Source: Bacteroidales bacterium
GTDB lineage: Bacteria > Bacteroidota > Bacteroidia > Bacteroidales > Muribaculaceae
NCBI GenBank assembly: GCA_019416285.1
Contig: DXXM01000015.1
Span: 1 to 64,000 of the forward strand
DNA length: 64,000 bases
Direction: 5' to 3'
Position 1 is the stretch's first letter. Every line of letters begins with the position of its first letter. A program made the position numbers and the translations under genes. This document shows, piece by piece, positions 22,955-31,278 of this stretch. The notes under the pieces are model-generated. The model worked only from the letters and a program-made list of their open reading frames with translations, had not been told where the DNA came from and ran no database searches.

Positions 22955-24439
22955 ATGAATTATCCTCAGAATGGGAGCAGACTCTATCTCTTTTCGATAG
23001 TGCTCGTCGCAGTGCTCGGCGGTCTGCTTTTCGGCTATGACACAGCCGTAATCTCCGGTGCCGAGAAAGGTCTGCAGGCCTTCTTCCTCGGAGCGAAAGA
23101 TTTTGTCTATACCGACACCATCCACGGCATCACATCATCGAGCGCACTGCTCGGATGTATCATCGGTGCGGCCATCTCCGGCTTCTTCGCATCCTATTTC
23201 GGACGCAAGCGCTCGCTGGCCATTGCCGGTGTTTTCTTTTTCCTCTCCGCGCTCGGCAGCTATTACCCCGAATTTCTCTTTTTCGACTACGGCAATCCGA
23301 CCCAGAGCCTCCTTTTCGCCTTCAACTTCTACCGTATCCTCGGAGGCGTCGGCGTAGGTCTCGCATCGGCCATCTGTCCGATGTATATCGCCGAAGTCGC
23401 CCCGTCAGACCTCCGCGGCACCCTCGTGTCCTGGAACCAGTTTGCCATCATCTTCGGCCAGCTCGTGGTCTATTTCGTCAACTTCCTCATCCTCGGCGAA
23501 CACACCCAGCCCATCATCGAGAAAATCGGCGAGACACTCTATCAGGTAAGCTCCGAGTCCGACACATGGACCATCGAGAAAGGCTGGCGCTACATGTTCG
23601 GTTCCGAAGCCATCGTAGCAGGCCTCTTCACCATACTCGTCTGCCTCGTGCCCGAGTCGCCCCGCTACCTCGCCCTCACCGGCCGCGACGAGAAAGCCCT
23701 CATGGTGCTTTCACACATCAACGGCTATCAGAAGGCCAGGGAAATCCTCGCACAGATCAAGAGCACAGTCGAAGTCAAGAGCGAAAAACTCTTCTCCTTC
23801 GGCGTCATGGTCATCTTCGTCGGCGTCATGCTCTCGGTGTTCCAGCAGGCAGTCGGAATCAACGCAGTGCTCTACTACGCCCCGCGTATCTTTGAGTCCA
23901 TGAACATGGGCAACCCGATGGTGCAGACAATCATCATGGGCATCGTCAACATCTCCTTCACCCTCGTCGCAGTATTCTCCGTCGAGAAACTCGGCCGCAA
24001 GCCCCTCCTCATCTGGGGTTCGATAGGCATGGCTATAGGCGCCTTCGGTGTAGCCATAAGCAATGTTGTCGACGGTATCGCCCCGATAATCCCCGTGGTT
24101 TCAATCATGGTCTACTCGGCCTCCTTCATGTTCTCATGGGGCCCTATCTGCTGGGTTCTCATCGCCGAAATCTTCCCCAACACCATCCGCTCCCAGGCAG
24201 TAGCCATCGCAGTGGCTTTCCAGTGGATATTCAACTTCATCGTCTCCTCGACCTTCGTGCCCATGTACAACATGCACGGACTCGGTATGGGCGATAAGTT
24301 CGGCCACATGTTCGCCTATGCTCTCTACGGCATCATCTGCGTCCTCGCCGCATGGTTCGTTGCCGCCCTCGTCCCCGAAACCAAGGGCAAGACCCTCGAA
24401 GACATGACCAACCTCTGGCGCAACCGCAACAAAAAATAG
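22955..24439 (+). CDS. xylE: D-xylose:H+ symporter, MFS sugar porter
   Basis: A 494-residue major facilitator with 12 predicted helices. Sugar porter signatures are present: FGYDTAVISGAEKGL in helix 1, FGRKRSLA after helix 2, PESPRYL before the central loop, QQAVGINAVLYYAPRIF in helix 7, and PETKGKTLEDM at the end. QQ-GIN and the context of xylB and xylA point to xylose uptake across the inner membrane. A TTAAGAGTTACTTA box lies 8 bp before the start, also seen near both ends of the window. The gene ends at a bidirectional terminator shared with the PUL. Confidence 0.92.
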   Translation: MNYPQNGSRLYLFSIVLVAVLGGLLFGYDTAVISGAEKGLQAFFLGAKDFVYTDTIHGITSSSALLGCIIGAAISGFFASYFGRKRSLAIAGVFFFLSALGSYYPEFLFFDYGNPTQSLLFAFNFYRILGGVGVGLASAICPMYIAEVAPSDLRGTLVSWNQFAIIFGQLVVYFVNFLILGEHTQPIIEKIGETLYQVSSESDTWTIEKGWRYMFGSEAIVAGLFTILVCLVPESPRYLALTGRDEKALMVLSHINGYQKAREILAQIKSTVEVKSEKLFSFGVMVIFVGVMLSVFQQAVGINAVLYYAPRIFESMNMGNPMVQTIIMGIVNISFTLVAVFSVEKLGRKPLLIWGSIGMAIGAFGVAISNVVDGIAPIIPVVSIMVYSASFMFSWGPICWVLIAEIFPNTIRSQAVAIAVAFQWIFNFIVSSTFVPMYNMHGLGMGDKFGHMFAYALYGIICVLAAWFVAALVPETKGKTLEDMTNLWRNRNKK

Positions 24440-24491
24440 CCCCCTGTTTATCGACAGAAGGTTATAGGACATTCTGAAACTCTGATTTTTA

Positions 24492-24531
24492 AATGCACCC
24501 CAAAAGTCAGTATAGACTTTTGGGGTGCATT
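24492..24531. terminator. Bidirectional terminator between the xylose operon and the PUL
   Basis: AATGCACCCCAAAAGTC and GACTTTTGGGGTGCATT form a perfect 17-bp stem with a 6-base loop, followed by TGTTTTT on plus. It lies between convergent genes (stops at 24439 and 24565). Confidence 0.92.
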
Positions 24532-24564
24532 GTTTTTGAATAAAAATCTTCTTGGAGAGTGGGA

Positions 24565-26583
24565 TTAGCGGGCGGAATTGAGGTGTTTCGGGGTGGGGGA
24601 TTCGTAGTTGGTGATGGGGAGTTTGATTTTCATGAGGGAGTCGAGGGAGTGGGAGGGGGTGCCGCCTGCGGGTACATTGGCGGGGAGGGGCATGCGGGAG
24701 AATCGGGCGAAATATTGCAGGCAGGCGTCGCGCCACCACTCGGCATCACGCAACTGTGTGTCAAGGCGCTCGGCTACGTCGGCATACAGCACCTCTTCGG
24801 GCGAAACCTGACTCGCCCCTTCTCTAATACCTGTAATCTCCAGATTGACTTTGAGGTAGGGGCGGGCGGAGGCCCAGATTTGCTTGTAGGAGGCCACTCT
24901 GTCCACGCCGCGCTGATATGCCTTGCAGAGTTCTTCCCAGAGCGTGCGGCCCGACTGCATCCTCTGATTCCAGGGCACATGATGGAACCACAGCAGAAAC
25001 TCCTCGGGGCAGGTATTGACGTCGGCCAGGCGTGAGCGCAGCGGCTCGGGATACTGCCCCACTGCGTCGCTGCCCGATGGTGAGCGGTCGAAGCCTATGC
25101 CCTGCGCGTCGGCCTGATGATAGTATTTCGGAAGCCAGTCAGCACGCGCCCCCGCGACGTCACACCACGGTTCCGGACCGTAATGATGGCCGAAAGCGAA
25201 GATGTGGTGCAGTCCGAGCGGCATCATATAGTCCACGACCGCCTCGCGGCTCGTCACGAACATGGATAGTAGGCTGTCGCGCACCGCCGCGGGTGTCGCC
25301 GCCGGGTTGATGAGATTAGAGTCAATCCATTCGCCTGCAATCTGCTCCGGAGTCAGCGTCGGGTCCCAGGCGAGGCGTCCGAAGGCATACCAGTTGGCCC
25401 GGGCGAGCGGATGGCCCGTCATGTTCGGCTCGTCGCCTATGTTGGCCACACCCGCCACCGCTTTCAGCGACTCGGGCGCCACATAGTCGAAAAATTCCGT
25501 CCACATCGGGGCGAGAAACGCCAGATGGTTCGAGTGGCCGAGATATTCCTGCGTCACCTGAAACTCCACCATTTCGTCGCTTTTCGGCATGGCGCCGAAG
25601 AGGGGGGAATATGGCTCGCGCGGCTGGAAATCGATGGGCCCGTTTTTAATCTGTATGATGACATTCGGGTCAAACTTGCCGTCGAGAGGCTCAAACTCCA
25701 TATAAGCCTGCTTCGCGCGGTCGGCGTCGATGGGTGAGTAGACAAAGGCGCGCCACATCACAATACCGTCGTGGGGAGCCACCGCGCGTGCCAGCATATT
25801 GGCGCCCTCAGCATGGCTGCGGCCGAAGTCCATCGGTCCCGGCTGACCCTCGGAATTGGCTTTCACCAGGAAGCCTCCGAAGTCGGGTATGAGGGCGTAG
25901 ATCTCATCAGCTTTGCGTTTCCACCAGTCCTGCACTGCCGGGTCGAGCGGGTCGGCGGTCGGAAGCGAGTCGAGCACCATCGGCGAGGCGAAGTTGACCG
26001 AGAGATAGACGCGTATGCCGTAGGGCCGGAAAATGTCGGCCAGCTTTGCCACCTTGGGCAGATATTCCGCCGAAAGTATCTTCGGCGAGGCGTTGACATT
26101 GTTGAGGACCGTACCGTTGATGCCTGTCGCGGCGTTTGCGCGGGCATATTCCTCATAGCGGGGCGACACCGAGTCGGGCAGTTCTTCCCATTTCCAGAGC
26201 GATTTTCCGGCATATCCGCGCTCCACGGTGCCGTCAAGATTGTCCCAGTGGTTGAGGATGCGCAGTCCGTAGGCGGGATTGCTGACATACAGGCTGTCTT
26301 TCCCGAGCGAACTGTCGCGCAGCAGCGCATACACGCCGTAGAGGGCGCCGAGGTCATCGCTGCTGTAAATCTTAACTTCGGATCCGGTCTGCTCTATGGC
26401 ATAGCCGTTGGGCTTGAGTCCGTGGGAGAAATCTCCGGCGATAAGCTCCACGGGAGCGCCGGTCCAGTTATTTTCCAGCTCGGCTTGGGCTATTTCGAGA
26501 GTCCGCGATGACTTGGTCGACGCGCAGGCCGCCAGAAGAGCGATGACTGCCAGTGACACTAAAAATGCGCTGATGCTTCTCAT
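24565..26583 (-). CDS. GH67 alpha-glucuronidase (lipoprotein)
   Basis: Removes (4-O-methyl-)glucuronic acid from the non-reducing end of glucuronoxylan oligosaccharides. Expected GH67 catalytic residues are visible: the acid Glu in ANSEGQPGP, the Asp in KNGPIDFQPREP and, exactly 28 residues on, the Glu in VTQEYLGHSN, the same spacing as D364/E392 of characterised enzymes. ATG 26583 gives a lipoprotein signal with lipobox LLAAC (Cys20), so it is probably exported and membrane-anchored in the periplasm; an upstream ATG at 26613 would spoil the signal. The 672 residues fit the family. It is the last PUL gene on this strand, separated from GH43 by a divergently read small gene and a MITE. Confidence 0.93.
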   Translation of the reverse strand: MRSISAFLVSLAVIALLAACASTKSSRTLEIAQAELENNWTGAPVELIAGDFSHGLKPNGYAIEQTGSEVKIYSSDDLGALYGVYALLRDSSLGKDSLYVSNPAYGLRILNHWDNLDGTVERGYAGKSLWKWEELPDSVSPRYEEYARANAATGINGTVLNNVNASPKILSAEYLPKVAKLADIFRPYGIRVYLSVNFASPMVLDSLPTADPLDPAVQDWWKRKADEIYALIPDFGGFLVKANSEGQPGPMDFGRSHAEGANMLARAVAPHDGIVMWRAFVYSPIDADRAKQAYMEFEPLDGKFDPNVIIQIKNGPIDFQPREPYSPLFGAMPKSDEMVEFQVTQEYLGHSNHLAFLAPMWTEFFDYVAPESLKAVAGVANIGDEPNMTGHPLARANWYAFGRLAWDPTLTPEQIAGEWIDSNLINPAATPAAVRDSLLSMFVTSREAVVDYMMPLGLHHIFAFGHHYGPEPWCDVAGARADWLPKYYHQADAQGIGFDRSPSGSDAVGQYPEPLRSRLADVNTCPEEFLLWFHHVPWNQRMQSGRTLWEELCKAYQRGVDRVASYKQIWASARPYLKVNLEITGIREGASQVSPEEVLYADVAERLDTQLRDAEWWRDACLQYFARFSRMPLPANVPAGGTPSHSLDSLMKIKLPITNYESPTPKHLNSAR

Positions 26584-26747
26584 GACTGATAAATATGGTG
26601 ATTTATGTGACAATTGTGAAAATTATTGAAAAACAGGGACTTTCTTGTCTATAATGCTATCCGTATTGGTCAGAATGTGGAGAGACGTCAACTTTTCATG
26701 GCTCTTGCGGGTTTTAAGAATATCTAACCCCTCAATTTCAAAAAGTC

Positions 26748-27101
26748 ATGAAACGAATAGCAGCCATAGCGCTTTCAGCAGCGATTGCCGGTTCGACACT
26801 GGCGATAGGACAGACCAACGTCTCGTTCTGGATGGATCTTGGGGGAGCAGGAGTGAGCATAAACCACAGCACAGGTCATCGGCCTCCGCCACCGCCTCCT
26901 CCCCGTCGGGTAGTGCATTATGTCGATTACGGGTGGGATGGTCCCGGATATTATGACTACGGCAGACCACACCACAAGAAGCTGAAAAAAAGATACAAGG
27001 AATACCGTAAGGCTCAGAAGAAATACTACAAGGAGCTTTACAAGGAAAGCCGCAGACATCACCGTCACCACCACCATTGGGATGACTGGGACGATGATTG
27101 A
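26748..27101 (+). CDS. Small secreted Pro-, Tyr/Lys- and His-rich protein
   Basis: A 117-residue unknown protein with a cleavable signal peptide (MKRIAAIALSAAIAGSTLA). After ~25 residues comes a run of seven prolines, then a Tyr/Gly/Asp segment (YVDYGWDGPGYYDYG), a highly basic Lys/Tyr helix with repeated KKYKEY-like units, and a His-cluster with an acidic end (HHHHWDDWDDD). The His and Asp cluster could bind metal ions, and the basic part could bind acidic glycans or surfaces; both are guesses. It is the only plus-strand gene inside the minus-strand PUL and has its own terminator 8 bp after the stop. Confidence 0.7.
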   Translation: MKRIAAIALSAAIAGSTLAIGQTNVSFWMDLGGAGVSINHSTGHRPPPPPPPRRVVHYVDYGWDGPGYYDYGRPHHKKLKKRYKEYRKAQKKYYKELYKESRRHHRHHHHWDDWDDD

Positions 27102-27109
27102 ACCGAATT

Positions 27110-27142
27110 GCCGGCCGGGGTATCATCCCCGGCCGGCATTGT
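27110..27142 (+). terminator. Intrinsic terminator of the small secreted protein gene
   Basis: GCCGGCCGGGG and CCCCGGCCGGC form a perfect 11-bp GC stem with loop TATCAT, followed by ATTGTTGT. Confidence 0.8.
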
Positions 27143-27174
27143 TGTCTCAGTGGCTGTTTTGACCGGGCCTCTTA

Positions 27175-27499
27175 GAGGGTGTTTCATAACAAATGTTAAA
27201 GCCAAAGTCCATTGTCGTGAGTCGGATTCCGTCATGGAAAGAGGGAGCATAGCTGTAGCTATGTTACCGATTGACAGGGCGGAACCCGGCCATGACAATG
27301 GATGCAGACAAGGTATCTTCTTTATTCTCCGGATGTATCTTATTAAAGACTTATTAAATCTTTACCGCTCATGGGCGTCTTTTCATTTAACTTGTCCCTA
27401 ATCATCGGTCACATAGCTACAGCTATGCTCCCTCTGATTATGAACAATTTAAATAAAAATACACCCACTTTGGCTTAACATTTGTTATGAAACACCCTC
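27175..27499. mobile_element. 325-bp MITE with ~33-bp terminal inverted repeats
   Basis: The left end starts GAGGGTGTTTCATAACAAAT and continues GTTAAAGCCAAAGT; the right end is its complement with one missing A. TTA flanks both ends (27172-27174 and 27500-27502), fitting a 3-bp TNA target duplication as made by IS1031-like IS5-family transposases. No transposase is encoded. Inside, GAGGGAGCATAGCTGTAGC at 27241 and its near-complement ending at 27434 form a second inverted pair. Confidence 0.85.
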
Positions 27500-28474
27500 T
27501 TATTCCTTCCAGGCATCACCGCCGCCGTCGATGGTGATGATTTTGCCGTCGGCGTCATACTGCAGCTCGCACACCTTGAGGCTGCGGAGCCATGACTTGC
27601 CCCCGGAGGGCACACTGTCGTGGTGGAATAGATACCATTTGCCCTCGTACTCGATGATACAGTGGTGGGTGGTCCAGCCGACAACCGGAGTGAGAATCAC
27701 GCCCTGATACACGAAGGGGCCGTAGGGATTGTCGCCGATGGCGTAGCAGAGCAGGTGGCTGTCGCCCGTGGAGTATGAGAGATAGTATTTGCCGTTGTAT
27801 TTGTGTACCCACGAGGCCTCGAAGAAGCGGTGCGGGTCATTTGCCTTGAGAGGCTTGCCCTCCGCGTCGAGGATTACGATGGGGCGGGGCTCCTCGGCGA
27901 ATTGCAGCATATCCTTTGTCAGACGCACGCAGCGCGAGGGGAGCGCGGGCTCGTCGCCTTCGGGCAGATAGGCAGATTCGAGAGCCTTGTTGTCGGCATA
28001 GCGCTGGAGCTGACCGCCCCACAGACCGCCGAAATAGAGATAATACTCGCCGTTGTCGGGGAGCACGCAGATATCCATCGAATATGAGCCGCGGATCGGG
28101 TCGGGCTGGGGGATGAACGGCCCTTCGGGACGGTCCGCTATGGCCACGCCGATGCGGAAGATGTCGTTTTTATCCTTAAGCGGGAAATAGAGATAATATT
28201 TGCCATCCTTTTCGGCGCAGTCGCAGTCCCAGAGCTGGCGTCCGGCCCAGGGAATGTCGGCGATGTCGAGAGCTTTGCCGTGGTCAGTTACTTTGCCGGT
28301 CATCGGGTCGCCGTCGATTGAAAGGACGTGCATGTCCTTCATGACATACTGGTCACCGTTGTCGTTTTCGACATTTTCACACTCCCAGTCGTGCGACGGG
28401 TAGATATAGATTCGGCCGTTGAAGATATGGACACTCGGATCGGCCATATAATCGTCAGGGAAGAGATAACGCAT
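27500..28474 (-). CDS. GH43 beta-xylosidase/arabinofuranosidase, cytosolic
   Basis: A five-bladed beta-propeller glycosidase of 324 residues without signal peptide, so it acts in the cytosol on imported xylo-oligosaccharides. The catalytic triad is visible: base Asp12 in YMADPSVH, pKa-modulating Asp134 in SYSMDICV and acid Glu219 in FFEASWVHKYNGKYYLSYS. It most resembles the short GH43 subfamily 1 type, usually beta-xylosidases. Its stop codon TAA is also the TTA target duplication of the adjacent MITE (27175-27499), so the element landed exactly at the gene's end without altering the protein. A 189-bp gap to the GH10 gene upstream holds no gene. Confidence 0.9.
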   Translation of the reverse strand: MRYLFPDDYMADPSVHIFNGRIYIYPSHDWECENVENDNGDQYVMKDMHVLSIDGDPMTGKVTDHGKALDIADIPWAGRQLWDCDCAEKDGKYYLYFPLKDKNDIFRIGVAIADRPEGPFIPQPDPIRGSYSMDICVLPDNGEYYLYFGGLWGGQLQRYADNKALESAYLPEGDEPALPSRCVRLTKDMLQFAEEPRPIVILDAEGKPLKANDPHRFFEASWVHKYNGKYYLSYSTGDSHLLCYAIGDNPYGPFVYQGVILTPVVGWTTHHCIIEYEGKWYLFHHDSVPSGGKSWLRSLKVCELQYDADGKIITIDGGGDAWKE

Positions 28475-28663
28475 GGTTTATTTTATCGGTTGGTTTAGTT
28501 TGCGGTTTAGGGTTTATTATTGCGGCGTTGGCCGCGGTTTTGGTGGCGGCGTTGGGCGCAGCTCGCGGGTTTAGTTTGCAGCTTTGGTTGCAGGTTGCGG
28601 TCTGCTAAGTGATTTGTCGCTGTGCCGTTTTTCAAAACGGCCAAAAATCCTGGAAGCGCGCCT

Positions 28664-29779
28664 TCATTTCTCCGCCGTTTCCTCCAGCCTGCGGCTGAGG
28701 AAGGGCTTGAGCTGATAATCGCGGTCAAAGAGCAGAGGATATTCCACACGCCCCTTCATCGGAAAATTGTTTTTCCACGACATCCCGTCCTCGGTGCCCC
28801 AGGCCGTAACGCGTGTGATTACGTCGGAGTGACGCATGAGAATATCGGTCACACTGTCCATACGTGCGTTCCACTTGTCGGATATGTCCGCGGGCAGTCC
28901 GTCGGGATAGGGATTGAACAGCGTGTTGTAGACAATGCTGTCCGAGATGTTGGCGCTGCGGCTCACGGTCGGGAGCGCGCTCATGTCCCACTCCGTAATC
29001 ATCACATTGCAGCCTGTCGACGCGAAAGCCTCGATTGACTCCTCGAATTCCTTGAAATCGGGGTAATCCATACCCATGTGACTCTGCATGCCTATGGCGT
29101 CGATGCGCAGGCCCTTTGCCTTGAGGTCATTGACGAGCTTCACGTATGCCTCGCGCTTGGCAGGCATGTTCATGCCGTAGTCGTTGATATAGAGCTCGGC
29201 GTCCGGGTCAGCTTCGTGGGCATACTGGAAGGCGAGCGGGATAAATTCCTCGCCGAGAATCTCGTAGAAAGGCGATTTGCGATACGAGCCGTCACCCTCG
29301 ATGGCCTCGTTCACCACATCCCAGCCCTTTATTTTACCCTTGTAGCGGGTCATGATGGTGGTGATGTGGTCGCGCATACGCTCTTTGAGCACATCAGCTG
29401 TCACGTAGGCTCCGGTCGAGTCTACCGCAAACCAGGGTGCGAGCTGCGAGTGCCAGATGAGAGTGTGGCCTATGATGGCCATGTCGTTTTTGGTGCCGTA
29501 GTCCACGAAGGCATCGGCGTCGTCCCAGAAATAGACACCCTCAGCCGGGTGGATTTCCTCGCTCTTCATGCAGTTTTCCGCCACGATGGAGTTGAAGTGG
29601 CGCTTGACGATGGAATCAGCCTTGGGGTCGAGCCCTTTGACGTGGTCGGTGTTGATGGCGGCGCCTATGAGGAATCTGTCGCCGAAATATTCCTTGAGAG
29701 TCGGTTCCGGCTTCGGCGCGGTGGTGCACGACACGGCGGCTACGAGACCTGCGGCGAGCGGGAGAATGGCTTTTTTCAT
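28664..29779 (-). CDS. GH10 endo-beta-1,4-xylanase, lipoprotein
   Basis: A single-domain GH10 TIM barrel of 371 residues. The lipoprotein signal has Cys18 (AAVSC), so the enzyme is anchored, facing the periplasm or the surface. Active-site features: HTLIWHSQ (~105-112), acid/base Glu158 in WDVVNEAI and nucleophile Glu263 in MITEWDMS. It lacks the CBM insertion of the second GH10 in this locus, so it more likely trims imported oligosaccharides in the periplasm while the CBM-bearing paralogue cuts polymer outside. It lies between the GPH transporter (30 bp) and GH43 genes. Confidence 0.94.
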   Translation of the reverse strand: MKKAILPLAAGLVAAVSCTTAPKPEPTLKEYFGDRFLIGAAINTDHVKGLDPKADSIVKRHFNSIVAENCMKSEEIHPAEGVYFWDDADAFVDYGTKNDMAIIGHTLIWHSQLAPWFAVDSTGAYVTADVLKERMRDHITTIMTRYKGKIKGWDVVNEAIEGDGSYRKSPFYEILGEEFIPLAFQYAHEADPDAELYINDYGMNMPAKREAYVKLVNDLKAKGLRIDAIGMQSHMGMDYPDFKEFEESIEAFASTGCNVMITEWDMSALPTVSRSANISDSIVYNTLFNPYPDGLPADISDKWNARMDSVTDILMRHSDVITRVTAWGTEDGMSWKNNFPMKGRVEYPLLFDRDYQLKPFLSRRLEETAEK

Positions 29780-29809
29780 GATGGTGAAAACAGATTGTGA
29801 AGATTGGTA

Positions 29810-31222
29810 TTAATGACGTGATTCGATTTCCTGATTGATGCGGTCGATTACATCGTCGTCGAGCTCATAGCGCGAGATGATGAACATGGCGAGCACGAGG
29901 AGGATTGCGGGGATTACGGCCACAAGCCAGAGGATGCCCTGCTGCGCAAACGCTGTCTGCGTCGCGGCCTCTTTCTCGAAGCCCACGAAGGCGAGCACGA
30001 GTCCGGGCACCACTCCTCCCAGTGCCATGCCTGCCTTGTAGAAGATACCGGTGAGGGCGTTGACAATACCGGAGATGCGGCGTCCGTGGGTGTATTCGCC
30101 GAAGGAAATCACCTCGGGCACGAGCGCCCACATATAGCCGGTGGCCACGACGATACCGGTCGACTTGATGAACTGCGCGATATACACGAGAATTATATGT
30201 TCCTTCAGCGCTTCGATCATGGAGATGGCATAGAGCATGGCCATGCCGAGGATGGCTACCACGAGGAAGATGTAGAACATTCCCTTTTTCCCGACCATCT
30301 TCTTGATTGCGGGAATCATAGGCATGAAGATGAAGGCCGGAATGGAGCCGAGACCCATGAAGATGGAGAGTTCGGCGGCAGAGCCGTTGAGGTTATACTG
30401 AATATAATATGCTCCCGCTGAGTTGCAGATTGCCATGAGGCCGAAAGCAGTCACGAAGAAAAAGGCGATTATGCGCAGCGGACGGTTGTGGACAAATTCC
30501 ATCCATAGGTCCGAGACGCTCACGTTTTCCGTAGCCTTGGAGTCCATGACCACACGCTCGCGGCACTGCGAGAAGCAGAACACGAGCAGCGCCATGCCCA
30601 CGCAGCCGTAGAGCGTCATGGTGGCGAACCATGCGCTGTCGTTCATCGACATGTCCGTGGTCTCACCAGGGTCAAAGAAGCGGAGCACGAAAGGTATGCC
30701 CATACCTACTGCGAGACCGCCCACGTTGGCCATGAACATGCGCACCGACGTCAGTTTGGTGATTTCCGCCGTGTCGCGGGTCAGCGAGGCGTTGAGCGCG
30801 CCGTAGGGCACATTGACCAGCGTGTAGCACATCGAGAGGCCCACGTAGGTGATATAGGCGTAGAGCAGTGAGCCCGAAAAGCCGTTCCAGAAGCAGAGGA
30901 TGGCGAATCCGGTCAGAGGTATGCCGCCGAGGATGAGGTAGGCGCGGTATTTGCCCAGGCGGGGATTATGCTTGTCGACGAAGGTGCCTACTATCGGGTC
31001 CCAGATTACATCGACTATACGCACTATCAGAAACATCACCGCCGCCACCGCCGGCGCGAGGCCGTAGACGTTGGTGTAGAAGAAGAGCAGATACATGCTG
31101 ATGGTCTGATAGATGAGGTTCTGAGCCAGGTCGCCCGAGCCGAATCCGATGCACTGGAGCATCGAAAGTTTGTAGAAGCCCTTGGCTTCCTGTGATTTCG
31201 AAAGGTTAATGCTTGCTTCCAT
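29810..31222 (-). CDS. GPH-family oligosaccharide:cation symporter
   Basis: A 470-residue glycoside-pentoside-hexuronide (GPH) symporter with 12 predicted helices. Family features: an N-terminal GFGSGDLAQNLIYQ, the conserved DPIVGTFVDKHNPRLGKYR after helix 2 (Asp and Arg residues used in cation coupling) and a central loop before helix 7. It likely moves xylo-oligosaccharides or aldouronic acids across the inner membrane to the cytosolic GH43. It sits between the esterase and GH10 genes in the PUL. Confidence 0.92.
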   Translation of the reverse strand: MEASINLSKSQEAKGFYKLSMLQCIGFGSGDLAQNLIYQTISMYLLFFYTNVYGLAPAVAAVMFLIVRIVDVIWDPIVGTFVDKHNPRLGKYRAYLILGGIPLTGFAILCFWNGFSGSLLYAYITYVGLSMCYTLVNVPYGALNASLTRDTAEITKLTSVRMFMANVGGLAVGMGIPFVLRFFDPGETTDMSMNDSAWFATMTLYGCVGMALLVFCFSQCRERVVMDSKATENVSVSDLWMEFVHNRPLRIIAFFFVTAFGLMAICNSAGAYYIQYNLNGSAAELSIFMGLGSIPAFIFMPMIPAIKKMVGKKGMFYIFLVVAILGMAMLYAISMIEALKEHIILVYIAQFIKSTGIVVATGYMWALVPEVISFGEYTHGRRISGIVNALTGIFYKAGMALGGVVPGLVLAFVGFEKEAATQTAFAQQGILWLVAVIPAILLVLAMFIISRYELDDDVIDRINQEIESRH

Positions 31223-31278
31223 GGATATGGGGTAAGAATGTTTTTTTGAATCTGATTGAACCGCTTGTGGCGCTTTGC

